A DNA stretch of 64,000 nucleotides from Enhydrobacter sp. (GTDB lineage: Bacteria > Pseudomonadota > Alphaproteobacteria > Reyranellales > Reyranellaceae). Where the stretch lies: contig NZ_CP126889.1 in the NCBI RefSeq assembly GCF_030246845.1, positions 496,001-560,000 of the forward strand, given 5' to 3'. The position numbers and the translations under genes are program-made. The first letter of the stretch is position 1. The number at the start of each line of letters is the position of its first letter. Below, one piece after another: positions 26,849-35,366 of this stretch. Under the pieces are notes generated by a model. It was not told the DNA's origin. It searched no databases and saw only the letters and a program-made list of their open reading frames with translations.

Positions 26849-27607
26849 TCAGCCGGCCATGCCTCCTGTGACGCTGAGCGTCGTGCCGGTGGTGAAGCTG
26901 CTCTGGTCCGACGCCAGGTAAAGCACCGAGCGGGCGATCTCGCGCGGCGCCGCGTGCCGGCCGAGCGGGATCAGCTCGTTGAACATCGCGGTAGCATCGC
27001 ACTTGAGGATGGCGCCGAGATTGCTTTCGAGATCGGCCTGAAAGGCGTTGTCGGTCGGGCCGGGATGGATGGTGTTGACCCGGATACGGCGCGGCGCGGC
27101 CTCCCTGGCGACGCAGCGCATGAGGCCGATCTGGGCGATCTTGGCGGTGATATAGGCGGTGACGCCCGGATCGCCCCGGAAGGCCGCCACGCTCGAGGTG
27201 ATGATGATGCTGCCGCCGTCGTTCATGCGCGGCAGGCCGTACTTGCAGGCGTTGTAGGCGCCCCTGACATGGACCGCCTGGACGCGGTCGAACACCTCAT
27301 CGGGGTATTCGGCGATCGGCGCGATGACGCCGGCATTGCCGGCGTTGCTGAACAGCACGTCGATCTTGCCGAAACTCGCGACCGCCTTGTCGAGATAGGC
27401 GCGCGTGTCGCCGGCCCTGCTCACGTCGGCGACGCTACAGGCGATATTCCTGCCGCCCAGCTCGCGCGCCGCCGCGCTAAGCGCTTCCGCTTCCAGGTCC
27501 ACGAGCAATACCCGCGCGCCTTCTTCCAAGAACAGGCGGGCACTCTCGAGGCCGATGCTGCCGGCACCGCCGGTCACGACGCACACCTTGTTTTGCAGTT
27601 CGTTCAT
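26849..27607 (-). CDS. SDR family oxidoreductase
   Basis: This 252-residue classical short-chain dehydrogenase has VCVVTGGAGSIGLESARLF at the cofactor loop. An Asp at the end of strand two (VLLVDLEAE) favours NAD(H). It also has NAGNAG, the catalytic ITSSVAAF, and YITAK. It ends GTTLSVTGGMAG. It lies 44 bases upstream of iorA on the same strand and probably heads or shares that operon. A role on an aryl keto/hydroxy acid would fit but cannot be shown. The ATG at 27607 has no clear ribosome site. Confidence 0.9.
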   Translation of the reverse strand: MNELQNKVCVVTGGAGSIGLESARLFLEEGARVLLVDLEAEALSAAARELGGRNIACSVADVSRAGDTRAYLDKAVASFGKIDVLFSNAGNAGVIAPIAEYPDEVFDRVQAVHVRGAYNACKYGLPRMNDGGSIIITSSVAAFRGDPGVTAYITAKIAQIGLMRCVAREAAPRRIRVNTIHPGPTDNAFQADLESNLGAILKCDATAMFNELIPLGRHAAPREIARSVLYLASDQSSFTTGTTLSVTGGMAG

Positions 27608-27676
27608 GAGGGGAGCTTCAGGACGCGAGGGCAGCCCGTCAACTACGCCGCAACCCGAGCGGCCTCCGGCGCGACA

Positions 27677-28291
27677 TCAAGGACGGAAAGGTCGGCGTCG
27701 CCGATCGCGGCGACCGTCGTGCATACCGGTAGCGCGCGCCTCGGCAAGCAGGGCGCGGAACGGCACGAGCAGCTTCTCGCGCACCGCGGGATCGCCCTCC
27801 AGCACGGACAGGGCGAGCGCAACGGCCTCCAGCGTCGAGACGGCGTCGGCTCGCGCCTCGCGGCGCAGATCGCCATAGAGCGAGGGACCGTCGGGCACGA
27901 CGACGAACCGGCGAAGCCTGGTGAGCCAGGGATTGCGCCACCACAGCGCCTTCGCCTGCGCCCAGTTGCCGTCCAGCGCGACGATGCCCCTCAACCCTCG
28001 GCGCGCGGTCTGCTGGTCGGCCAGCGGCTCGCTCTTGCGGTCGAGGGCGATCAGCGGGCCGCCGCCGGCCTTTCGCGCCTGTGCGGAACCGAGATAGAGC
28101 ACGCCCCACTCCTTCGCCTCCGCCGGCGACCCGAGCGCATGACCGAGATTGCGCCACGAGAGACCGACCGTGAGCGTCGCATGGGCAAGGGTCGTGCAGA
28201 CGAGCCTCGCGGTGCCGAGGACGCGATCCTGCTCTTGCGGATGCTGCAGGATCAGCACGGCGGTCTTGTTCTCGACGAGGGGCTGGCTCAT
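27677..28291 (-). CDS. DTW domain protein (tRNA-uridine aminocarboxypropyltransferase-like)
   Basis: This 204-residue protein has the order seen in TapT/YfiP-type DTW proteins. These are VLILQHPQEQDRVLGTARLV near the start, IVALDGNWAQAKALWWRNPW in the middle (here D-G-N-W rather than D-G-T-W), and RREARADAVSTLEAVALALS later. The usual N-terminal zinc knuckle is absent. Members transfer the 3-amino-3-carboxypropyl group of SAM to a tRNA uridine. A competing ORF on the same strand in another frame has no recognisable content. The gene is divergent from 28332 with only 40 bases between. Confidence 0.82.
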   Translation of the reverse strand: MSQPLVENKTAVLILQHPQEQDRVLGTARLVCTTLAHATLTVGLSWRNLGHALGSPAEAKEWGVLYLGSAQARKAGGGPLIALDRKSEPLADQQTARRGLRGIVALDGNWAQAKALWWRNPWLTRLRRFVVVPDGPSLYGDLRREARADAVSTLEAVALALSVLEGDPAVREKLLVPFRALLAEARATGMHDGRRDRRRRPFRP

Positions 28292-28331
28292 CGGGCGACA
28301 TATAGAACGCCGACGGTTATGCTGTCGCGCG

Positions 28332-29117
28332 ATGAACGTACCCGTCCTGATCCTCGACAGCGTGACCAGGCTGCCGCCGGAGGCCGATGGCGCGGTGGTG
28401 GTCGGCGGCTCGCATGCCGCGATCTACGCCGCCTACCTGTCGGCGAAGGCCGGCACCCGCGCCGCCATCCACCACGATGCCGGGATCGGCCGCGACGAGG
28501 CGGGCGTCGGCGGACTTGCCTATGCCGACGCACTCGGCATGGCCATGGTGGCGCTGGCGGCCGCGAGCTGCCGCATCGGCGACGGCCAGGACCAGGCCGA
28601 GCGAGGCATCGTCAGCCGCGCCAATGCCCATGCCGCCGCCTGCGGCGTCGCAGCCGGCATGAGCTGCAAGGAGACCGTCGAGCGCCTGAAGCGCGCGCCG
28701 TGGCCGCACCGATCGCCGCCGCCAAAGGCCGAGAGCCGCCATATTGTCGAGGGCATCGTCTGCATCGACTCGGCCAGCCTGGTCCTGCCCGAGGATCGTG
28801 GCCGCATCGTCGCCACCGGCAGCCACGGCGCGCGCAACGCGGGCACCACGACCGCGCCGATGCGACCGCGCCTGATCTTCTTCAACGACGCGGGACCGGG
28901 CATGGACCGCGGCGGCGTGCTCGGGCTCGACATCCTCGAGAGCGAGGGGCTCGCGGGTGTGGCGGTGGCCGCGGCGTCGGCCCGGATCGGCGACGGGCGC
29001 TCGACTTTGCAGGACGGAACGATCTCGGCAATCAATGCAACCGCCTATCGGCTCGGCGCCCGCATCGGCGGCACCGCCCTTGCCTTGGCGCGGACGCTGG
29101 CCGAAAAAGCCGAATAG
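28332..29117 (+). CDS. Unknown protein made of two tandem repeats of one domain
   Basis: This 261-residue protein is one fold in duplicate. Repeat one (about 20-115) runs VVGGSHAAIYAAYLSAKAGT, IHHDAGIGRDEAGVGGL, AAASCRIGDG, GIVSRANAHAAACG. Repeat two (about 155-250) runs VATGSHGARNAGTTTAPMRP, FFNDAGPGMDRGGVLGL, AAASARIGDG, GTISAINATAYRLG. The invariant pieces are GSH, a hydrophobic strand then DAG, G-x-x-G-L, and ARIGDG. No signal peptide or membrane helix is visible. I do not recognise the family. It is followed after 21 bases by a stand-alone biotinyl carrier, so a link to CoA or CO2 chemistry is possible. Confidence 0.75.
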   Translation: MNVPVLILDSVTRLPPEADGAVVVGGSHAAIYAAYLSAKAGTRAAIHHDAGIGRDEAGVGGLAYADALGMAMVALAAASCRIGDGQDQAERGIVSRANAHAAACGVAAGMSCKETVERLKRAPWPHRSPPPKAESRHIVEGIVCIDSASLVLPEDRGRIVATGSHGARNAGTTTAPMRPRLIFFNDAGPGMDRGGVLGLDILESEGLAGVAVAAASARIGDGRSTLQDGTISAINATAYRLGARIGGTALALARTLAEKAE

Positions 29118-29138
29118 CCAACTGCAAAGGAACCGGGA

Positions 29139-29360
29139 ATGGCCGCCATCAATGTGAAGTCGGAGATCGCCGGCAATGTCTGGAAGATCCAGCTCAAGCC
29201 GGGCGACAAGGTCGAAGCCGATGGCGAGATCATGATCCTGGAATCGATGAAGATGGAGATCCCGGTCCTGTCACCCAAGGCCGGCACCATCAGGGAGATC
29301 AAGGTCAGCGAAGGCGAGGCTATCGGCGAGGGCCAGCTCGTGGCCGTCCTCGACGCCTGA
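29139..29360 (+). CDS. Stand-alone biotin/lipoyl carrier protein
   Basis: This 73-residue single biotinyl domain has the attachment motif ESMKMEI with Lys38, and the mirrored hairpins GNVWKIQLKPGDKVEADG and GTIREIKVSEGEAIGEGQ. It starts behind AAAGGAA. Small separate BCCPs of this size serve acyl-CoA carboxylases whose biotin carboxylase lacks its own carrier, or urea/guanidine-type carboxylases. No biotin carboxylase lies beside it; the one at 8051-9925 already carries its own. It is co-directional with the duplicated unknown protein and the MaoC hydratase. Confidence 0.93.
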   Translation: MAAINVKSEIAGNVWKIQLKPGDKVEADGEIMILESMKMEIPVLSPKAGTIREIKVSEGEAIGEGQLVAVLDA

Positions 29361-29406
29361 GCGCGCCGAGACCCTGATCGGCGTCTCAGACTCGACACAA
29401 TCGGCG

Positions 29407-29418
29407 GCACAATTGTGC
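29407..29418. promoter_or_regulatory. Perfect 12-base palindrome GCACAATTGTGC before the MaoC gene
   Basis: GCACAATTGTGC is fully self-complementary and lies in the 132-base gap between the biotinyl carrier and the MaoC hydratase. This is a position where a repressor site would separate two transcripts. No -35/-10 pair is convincing and no matching copy is seen nearby, so function is uncertain. Confidence 0.35.
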
Positions 29419-29492
29419 TGCGGTGACGCTCTACCGAACGCAGGGGATCGCCGGTTCGCCGACACCGCCCTCCTTCACAGGGAGCCGGACCC

Positions 29493-29963
29493 GTGACCGA
29501 CCGCTACTTCGAGGACTTCAGGAAAGGCGAGCGCTTCGTGAGCGGCGGCATGACCATCACCGAGGCCGCCATCATCGACTTTGCCCGCCAGTGGGATCCG
29601 CAGCCCTTCCACATCGATGTGGAATTCGCCAGGAAGTGGGCGTTCGAGGGTCTCATCGCCTCCGGCCTCCATACGATGTGCGTGACCTTGCGCCTGTGGC
29701 TCGAGCTCGGCATCTTCCGCGCCTGCAGCCTGGGCTCGCCCGGCCTCGGCGAGACCCAGTTTCCGCGACCCGTCCGGCCAGGCGACACACTGCGCGTGGT
29801 CACCGACATCGTCGATCTGCGCAGCTCGACATCCAAGCCCGACCGCGGTGTCGTGCGCATCCGCCAGGTCACCATCAATCAGCGTGGCGAGCATGTGATG
29901 GAGCAGGAGACGACCGTCATCCTCAAGCGCCGCCCGGTCACGGTCGCGAGCATGCGCTCCTAG
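29493..29963 (+). CDS. MaoC-like (R)-specific enoyl-CoA hydratase
   Basis: This 156-residue hotdog protein has the hydratase 2 motif: Asp and His in ARQWDPQPFHIDVEFAR, followed by FEGLIASGLHTMCVTLRLW and ETQFPRPVRPGDTLRVVTDI. It hydrates a trans-2-enoyl-CoA to the (R)-3-hydroxy form, or acts on a related thioester. The start is GTG behind GGGAGC. It ends two bases before the stop of the convergent NUDIX gene. Its place after the carrier suggests acyl-CoA metabolism, without naming a pathway. Confidence 0.88.
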   Translation: MTDRYFEDFRKGERFVSGGMTITEAAIIDFARQWDPQPFHIDVEFARKWAFEGLIASGLHTMCVTLRLWLELGIFRACSLGSPGLGETQFPRPVRPGDTLRVVTDIVDLRSSTSKPDRGVVRIRQVTINQRGEHVMEQETTVILKRRPVTVASMRS

Positions 29964-29964
29964 C

Positions 29965-30597
29965 CTAGCGCCAGGCGAAGACCGGCTGTTCGTAGTGATC
30001 GACGCGCGTGCCGCGGCCCGCGAGCGCGACCTCCTTGAACTGGTAGAGAATGGCCGCCGTCGGCGCATTGACCGTGGCGACGGGCAGCGGCAGCCGGATG
30101 ATAGGCCGGTCCGATTCCTCGATCGCCACGATCTCGGGGGAATCGGGACGAAAGAGTTCCGAGCATCGGATGCGATAGGCTGCCGCGACCTCGCCCGGAT
30201 TGGGCGCCAGCTCGACGAGGCCGCGCAGCCACACGATGACGGGCGTGATGAGATAGCCCGATCGCGTGGGATAGTCGTCGAGCGTGCCCAGGACGTCGTC
30301 CGCCGCCGCCAGCACGCCCAGCTCCTCGTGCAGCTCGCGCAGCGCCGTCTGCTCGATCGTCTCGCCCGGATCGACGCGGCCGCCCGGCAGCGCCCATTGC
30401 CCGCCATGGGCGCGCAGCTTCGGTGTCCGCTTGGTCAGCAGGAAGGCTGCCTCGCCGCGCGCCTCCGACTCGATCACCGTCACGGCGACTGCGGCGTGAC
30501 GCAGACTGCCCGGATCGCTGCGACGCCGCACCTCGAAGCGCCGCAGGCGATCGACGATGGCGCCGCGCAGCGCCTCGTCGAAGGCCACTCCCGTCAC
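29965..30597 (-). CDS. NUDIX hydrolase (CoA pyrophosphatase-like)
   Basis: This 210-residue protein has a complete NUDIX box, GGRVDPGETIEQTALRELHEELG, split around residues 80-102, flanked by KRTPKLRAHGGQWALP. The preceding LLTKRTPKLR and box position resemble NudL-type CoA pyrophosphatases. The C-terminal third (IIRLPLPVATVNAPTAAILY) is an added segment. The start is GTG at 30597, which overlaps the upstream methyltransferase stop by four bases (GTGA) and follows GGAGAA. The much longer ORF that continues upstream in this frame has no coding character. Confidence 0.85.
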   Translation of the reverse strand: MTGVAFDEALRGAIVDRLRRFEVRRRSDPGSLRHAAVAVTVIESEARGEAAFLLTKRTPKLRAHGGQWALPGGRVDPGETIEQTALRELHEELGVLAAADDVLGTLDDYPTRSGYLITPVIVWLRGLVELAPNPGEVAAAYRIRCSELFRPDSPEIVAIEESDRPIIRLPLPVATVNAPTAAILYQFKEVALAGRGTRVDHYEQPVFAWR

Positions 30598-31193
30598 TTC
30601 TCCGGCGCCCTCGTGAAGGTCCAGACCACGGCCGGCGGCACGTTGCGCCAGATACGTCGGCTGTTGACCGCCACCAGGTTCAGGCTGCGACGCAGGCTGC
30701 GCGGTATGGGCGGCGTCGGGCCATAGGTGAACTGCACCATCGCGGCGCCGCGCGGCATGGATGCGAACACGCCGCGCACGATGCCACGCACGACCTCCGC
30801 CGGAAGCGACAGGAGCGGCACGCCGGACACGACGGTCGAGACGCTGTCGATCGCATTGGCTGCGAGCAGGCGAGGCAACCGCGCGGCGTCGCCCTCGATG
30901 ATCCTGAGGCCGGCGAAATGGCGGCGCAGGAAAGCCACCAGCTCGGGATCGCGCTCCACGAGTGCGAGGCGATTGGGCGGGATGCCCGCCGCCAGAAGGG
31001 CTTTCGTAACCTCCCCGGTCCCCGCGCCGAGTTCGATGACATGACCGGGATAGTCGCCCATCGCCTCCACGGCTGCCCGGGCGATGGCCTCGCCGAGGAA
31101 CGGGCCGCTGGGCAGGAAAGCGCCCATGGACAGCGGCCGTGCCAGCCAGCGCTTCAGGAAAAGGGTCCGGCCGACGTGAGCTGCAGTGGGCAT
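30594..31193 (-). CDS. Class I SAM methyltransferase, PmtA (phospholipid N-methyltransferase)-like
   Basis: This 199-residue protein contains HVIELGAGTGEVTKALLAAG as the SAM loop, LALVERDPELVAFLRRHFAG as motif II, and IIEGDAARL. The late element VSGVPLLSLPAEVVRGIV is reminiscent of rhizobial phosphatidylethanolamine methyltransferase PmtA and rRNA-dimethylase-like relatives. The C-terminus RRIWRNVPPAVVWTFTRAPE also fits PmtA. It would methylate membrane phosphatidylethanolamine toward phosphatidylcholine. It is coupled to the NUDIX gene downstream. The substrate assignment is the weak point. Confidence 0.75.
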   Translation of the reverse strand: MPTAAHVGRTLFLKRWLARPLSMGAFLPSGPFLGEAIARAAVEAMGDYPGHVIELGAGTGEVTKALLAAGIPPNRLALVERDPELVAFLRRHFAGLRIIEGDAARLPRLLAANAIDSVSTVVSGVPLLSLPAEVVRGIVRGVFASMPRGAAMVQFTYGPTPPIPRSLRRSLNLVAVNSRRIWRNVPPAVVWTFTRAPEK

Positions 31194-31247
31194 ACCAAAC
31201 GCTAGCAGAGGATGATGGTGTGTCGAGAGCGAAAAGCGATGCTTCTT

Positions 31248-34046
31248 CTACTGTGCGGGTTGCATCGCGGGTCCGGCGGAGGCCGGCGCGGCCCGGGGGG
31301 CAGGTTCGAAAGCCGCTTGCGCGTGCCGCATCTGCTCGAGCGCATTCACCAGCGAGACGACGACGGCAGCCGTGAAGGGCAGCGACTGCACCACCATGAA
31401 GCCGGCCCACAGCCGCGCCTCGGGATCGATGACGCCGCTGGTATTCCACAGCACTAGGGCTGCAATCCAGAGCAGGATCATGAGGAGCGCCTCGCCGCGC
31501 GCCATGCCGAGCGCCATGCCGAGCGTGGCGCGCTCGTCCATCTTCGGGGTCCGCATGAACGGCAGCCGGCTGGTCGCGAGCCCATAGATCACCGCCCGCC
31601 CGACCGTATAGGTGAGCGCAAGGCCCGCCAGTGCGGCGCCGAGGCTCTGACGGAACGAGCACTCAACGCGGTCGGCGTAGAGGCTGAAGGAATAGACGAG
31701 CTTGAAGATGAAGATGCCGATCGTGGGCACGATGAACTCCGCAGGCGGCAGGCCGACCGGCTTCAGGCCGAACACCGGCGGAACGAGCACGGCGAGCGCC
31801 CACACCAGCCCCGCCCAGGTGAAGATCAGGTTCAGCGCATCGGCGAACCAGGGCAGCCAACCGGCAACGAAATGGTACTTCTGCCAGAAGGTGAGCCGGG
31901 TACCCTTGCCCAGCATCCTGCCGGCATGCGCCTTCATGATCTGCATGGCGCCGTAGGCCCAGCGGAAGCGTTGCTTCTTGTAGCCCGCGAAGTGGTCGGG
32001 GGTCAGGCCGTGACCGAAGCGCTCGCGACTGTACATTGCGCCGTAGCCCTTCTCCATCAGGCGCAGCCCGAGCTCGGTATCCTCGGTGATGCACCAGGTG
32101 GCCCAGCCGTCCATCTCCTCCATGCGGTCCTTGCGCACGAGCGTCATGGTGCCGTGCTGGATGATGGCATCGTACTCGTTGCGCAGGCACATGCCGATGT
32201 CGAAGAAGCCGGCGTACTCCCAGTTCAGCATTTCCTTGAAGCGGTCGTCGCGCCAGTCGCGATGGTCCTGCGGCGCCTGCACATAGCTCACCTTGGGATC
32301 GTCGAAGTACGGCACCACCGCCTTGAGCCAGTCCGGCCGCACCATGTAGTCGCTGTCGATGACGCCGATCACCTTGGCGTCGGGCGCGGTCTGGCTCAGC
32401 ACATAGTTCAGCGCGCCGGCCTTGAAGCCCTTCATCACGTCGAAATGGAAGAAGCGGAAGCGCTCGCCGAGCTGGGCGCAATAGTCCTGCACCGGGCGCC
32501 ACACCGCGGGATCCTTGGTATTGTTGTCGATGACGATGACCTCGAAGTCCGGATAGTCGAGCGCGGCCAGCGAATCGAGCGTCTCCATCACCATGGCCGG
32601 CGGCTCGTTGCAGATCGCCAGATGCAGCGAGACCTTGGGCCAGATGCGATCGGCGGGTTGATGCGCGATCATCTTCGCGGCCGGCAGCGCCTCGCGCCGC
32701 CACCGCCGGCGCCAGATCGTCTCCACCATCTCCAGCGCCTGCACGAGCGCCATGGCGAGACTGAGGACGAGGAAGAAGGCGAGCGCCGCCCAGCCGATCA
32801 CCTCGCCGGTCACCATGTAGGTGCCGGCGGCGACGGCGGCGCCGTAGGCCACCGCACTGGTCGACAAGACAGCGAGGCCGCAGAAGGCGAGCTGGCCCAC
32901 CGCACCGACATCGCGCCACTTCCACAGGAACAGCGCCATCAGCGGCAGCGCGGCCGCCAGCGACCAGGCGGCACAGCGCCACCACTGCGGGAAGGTCTCG
33001 ACGGGCCCCGTCCAAGCGAATTTCGGCTGCCGGTCGGCGTTCCAGAGGCCCCAGTAGCCGCCGGCCTTGCCCTCGAGGTCGTAGGCCTTCCACGGCTGGT
33101 CGATGGCCTCGACGACGAAATAGTCGATGTTCTGCGACTTGAGCCAGGCCACCATGTCGCGAATGTTCTTGGCCTGCTCGGCGGGCGTCGCGCGCTTGAC
33201 GAGGCCGGTGCCGGGGCTGCGGCGCTCGGCGCCGTTCGACGGCCAGCCCACCTCGGTCACGATGATGTTCTTGTTGGGATAGGCCTGCCGCAGGAGCTTG
33301 ATCTTGTTCTTGAGGTACTCGAGCGGCGTCTCGCTCGACTGCTCGTCCCAGTAGGGCAGGATGTGGACGGCGAGGAAGTCGACCTCCCGCGCCAGCTCCG
33401 GATAGCGCAGCCAGATGTGCCACGGTTCGGCGGTGCTGACCGGCACCTTGACGTTGCGCTTGACGTTCCTGATCTCGCGGATGAGCTGTGCGGGGCTGAC
33501 GGCCGTGTTGTCGCGGTCGTCCTTCTGCGCATCCCAGCGCAGGATGTTCTCGTTGCCGACCATCACGCGATCGATCACGTTGGGATTCTGATTCGCCATG
33601 CGGATCAATGCGCGCGTCTCCTCCGCATTGACTTCGGCGGCGTCGCGACCGAACTGCTGCTTGGCTTCGATCGCGCTGTAGATCCACGCGCCCGGCACGA
33701 GCTTGAGGCCGTGGCGCGCGGCGATCTCGGGCATCTCCTCGCCGCCGTCGGAGGTGCGATAGGTGCGGACGTACTCGACATGGCCGGCCATCGTGGCGAA
33801 GTCGCGCTCGATCTGCTCCTTGCGCGGCTTGACCGGGGGCGGCGGCGCTTCGGTGAAGGCGGTGCGCAGGAAGCTGAAGACGCCGCTCGACTTGGCCGAC
33901 AGCGGATCCTGGTCCTTGGCCCACGGCGCATAGGTCACGCCGTGCAGCGGTCCTTCGACGTTGGCGGCCTGGACATGGCTGTCGAGAAGACGCCATCCCC
34001 CGAAGGTGACCGCGGCAACGAGTAGGACCAGCCCGAAACGGAACAT
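31248..34046 (-). CDS. GH17-GT2 fusion: membrane beta-glucan synthase/transglycosylase (NdvB/NdvC-type)
   Basis: This 932-residue inner-membrane protein has an N-terminal anchor (residues 3-17) and then a periplasmic GH17 domain (about 35-330). The GH17 domain holds both catalytic glutamates, E166 in RVMVGNENILRW and E265 in IIVTEVGWPSNG. Several membrane helices follow, then a GT2 domain with VIDSDYMVRPDW, ITEDTEL and KKQRFRWAYG (the D-D-D-QxxRW set), and a C-terminal helix bundle. The architecture matches proteins that make and branch or cyclise beta-1,3/1,6-glucans of the periplasm, such as Bradyrhizobium NdvC and Pseudomonas NdvB. It stands alone on the minus strand. Confidence 0.9.
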   Translation of the reverse strand: MFRFGLVLLVAAVTFGGWRLLDSHVQAANVEGPLHGVTYAPWAKDQDPLSAKSSGVFSFLRTAFTEAPPPPVKPRKEQIERDFATMAGHVEYVRTYRTSDGGEEMPEIAARHGLKLVPGAWIYSAIEAKQQFGRDAAEVNAEETRALIRMANQNPNVIDRVMVGNENILRWDAQKDDRDNTAVSPAQLIREIRNVKRNVKVPVSTAEPWHIWLRYPELAREVDFLAVHILPYWDEQSSETPLEYLKNKIKLLRQAYPNKNIIVTEVGWPSNGAERRSPGTGLVKRATPAEQAKNIRDMVAWLKSQNIDYFVVEAIDQPWKAYDLEGKAGGYWGLWNADRQPKFAWTGPVETFPQWWRCAAWSLAAALPLMALFLWKWRDVGAVGQLAFCGLAVLSTSAVAYGAAVAAGTYMVTGEVIGWAALAFFLVLSLAMALVQALEMVETIWRRRWRREALPAAKMIAHQPADRIWPKVSLHLAICNEPPAMVMETLDSLAALDYPDFEVIVIDNNTKDPAVWRPVQDYCAQLGERFRFFHFDVMKGFKAGALNYVLSQTAPDAKVIGVIDSDYMVRPDWLKAVVPYFDDPKVSYVQAPQDHRDWRDDRFKEMLNWEYAGFFDIGMCLRNEYDAIIQHGTMTLVRKDRMEEMDGWATWCITEDTELGLRLMEKGYGAMYSRERFGHGLTPDHFAGYKKQRFRWAYGAMQIMKAHAGRMLGKGTRLTFWQKYHFVAGWLPWFADALNLIFTWAGLVWALAVLVPPVFGLKPVGLPPAEFIVPTIGIFIFKLVYSFSLYADRVECSFRQSLGAALAGLALTYTVGRAVIYGLATSRLPFMRTPKMDERATLGMALGMARGEALLMILLWIAALVLWNTSGVIDPEARLWAGFMVVQSLPFTAAVVVSLVNALEQMRHAQAAFEPAPRAAPASAGPAMQPAQ

Positions 34047-34342
34047 GAAACGGCGATCGCTCCGGCAATCCGACGACGGCGGCCCACCCGCACTCGAGAT
34101 CGCGGTCGCATGTCTCCTGCAGACGACGGACGTCGGCGCAAGGACCGTCCCGGATCGACTCCCAAGCTACGAGCCGATGACCACGCGGCGAGACCTCTTG
34201 GAGGTTTCCTTGCGCCAGATTTCCTCGTCTGCGACCCTTCGCAGGCGATGAGGCGACCGCGTCGATCTATAGCCGCACGTCCAGAAGCGGTAAAGAGTCC
34301 GGAACCAATGATGGCCAAAATGCCAAATTCCCGTCGCGCCCG
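34047..34342. other. Intergenic divergent promoter region (about 296 bases)
   Basis: This gap lies between the divergent glucan synthase and alpha/beta hydrolase genes. It holds a small hairpin with stem CTGCGA (34229-34234) and TCGCAG (34239-34244) around a four-base loop. I see no gene, RNA, terminator T-run or repeat from elsewhere in the window. Confidence 0.5.
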
Positions 34343-35311
34343 ATGACCCGGCGCGATCCGTCGGCCGCTCCGGCAGCCGTCCCCACCGAACTCGCATCGA
34401 CCTATCGACCGGCCGACCGCTATGCCTTCCTGCAGTCCGGAGCGACGCGCTTGCGCTACGCCTGGTGGGACGCCCCGGCGGCGCCGCGCGGCACGGTGCT
34501 GCTCCTGCCCGGCCGCGTCGAGTTCATCGAGAAGTACGCGACCGAGGTGGTGGGTGAACTGCTCGGTCGCGGCTTCGCCGTGGTCGGCTTCGACTGGCGC
34601 GGCCAAGGGCTGTCCGACCGTCCCCTGGCCGATCACGACAAGGGCCACATCGATCGCTTCGAGACCTATCTCTCCGACCTGCGCCTGTTCCTCGACACCG
34701 TCGTCGCGCCCGAAGCGCCGCGGCCGATCCTGGCGCTTTGCCATTCGATGGGCGGCCATCTTTTTCTACGCTCTCTCGCTTTGCACGGTAGCGCACCCTT
34801 CGCGGCGGCCGTGACGACAGCGCCCATGACGAGGCTCAGCCAGGAAGCTCTGCTGCGCAACGTGCTGCGCCTAACGCCGCCCCTGCGGATGATCGAGCAG
34901 CGCTATCTGTACGGAACCGGCCCGTTCAATTCGATTGGCCAGCCCTTCCAAGGCAATGTCCTCACCCGCGACGAGCGACGCTTTCGCTTCACGGCGCGAT
35001 GGTTCGCCGCGGATCCGCGCCTGTCGCTGGGCGGTCCGACCATCGGATGGTGTCGCCAGGCGATACGATCGATAGCAGCCGGGCTGGCGCCGGGAGTCTT
35101 GGAGCGCATCGACCTGCCATTGCTGGTGGTGAGCGCCGGCAAGGACACGCTGGTCGATCCGGCAAGCCACAGCCCCGTCGTCGCCCGGCTTCGTCACGGC
35201 GAGCTGGTGACGATCGCGGACTCCCGACACGAGGTCATGATGGAGACGGACGCCGTGCGCGCGGCATTCTGGAGCGCCTTTGACCGGCTGGTGAGGATGG
35301 CCCTGGGCTGA
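34343..35311 (+). CDS. Alpha/beta hydrolase, lysophospholipase/monoacylglycerol lipase-like
   Basis: This 322-residue protein has the serine aminopeptidase S33 (hydrolase_4) layout. These are LLLPGRVEFIEKYATEVVGE, VGFDWRGQGLSDR, the nucleophile elbow ALCHSMGGHLFLRSL, a late Asp in VVSAGKDTLVDPASH, and the catalytic His in TIADSRHEVMMETDAVRA. All triad members are present. The family cleaves lysophospholipids or monoacylglycerols. No signal peptide is seen, so it acts in the cytoplasm or at the inner face of the membrane. The phosphatase gene follows after 55 bases. Confidence 0.9.
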   Translation: MTRRDPSAAPAAVPTELASTYRPADRYAFLQSGATRLRYAWWDAPAAPRGTVLLLPGRVEFIEKYATEVVGELLGRGFAVVGFDWRGQGLSDRPLADHDKGHIDRFETYLSDLRLFLDTVVAPEAPRPILALCHSMGGHLFLRSLALHGSAPFAAAVTTAPMTRLSQEALLRNVLRLTPPLRMIEQRYLYGTGPFNSIGQPFQGNVLTRDERRFRFTARWFAADPRLSLGGPTIGWCRQAIRSIAAGLAPGVLERIDLPLLVVSAGKDTLVDPASHSPVVARLRHGELVTIADSRHEVMMETDAVRAAFWSAFDRLVRMALG

Positions 35312-35366
35312 CGGCCGTCGCGACCCGGCCTGCCCAACACGCCTTCGTTGCTGTAGAACCGTCCCC

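Noticed and set aside
31663..34068. 801-codon minus-strand open frame inside the glucan synthase
   Set aside because: It is a shifted frame of the GH17-GT2 gene, whose own frame carries all catalytic motifs.
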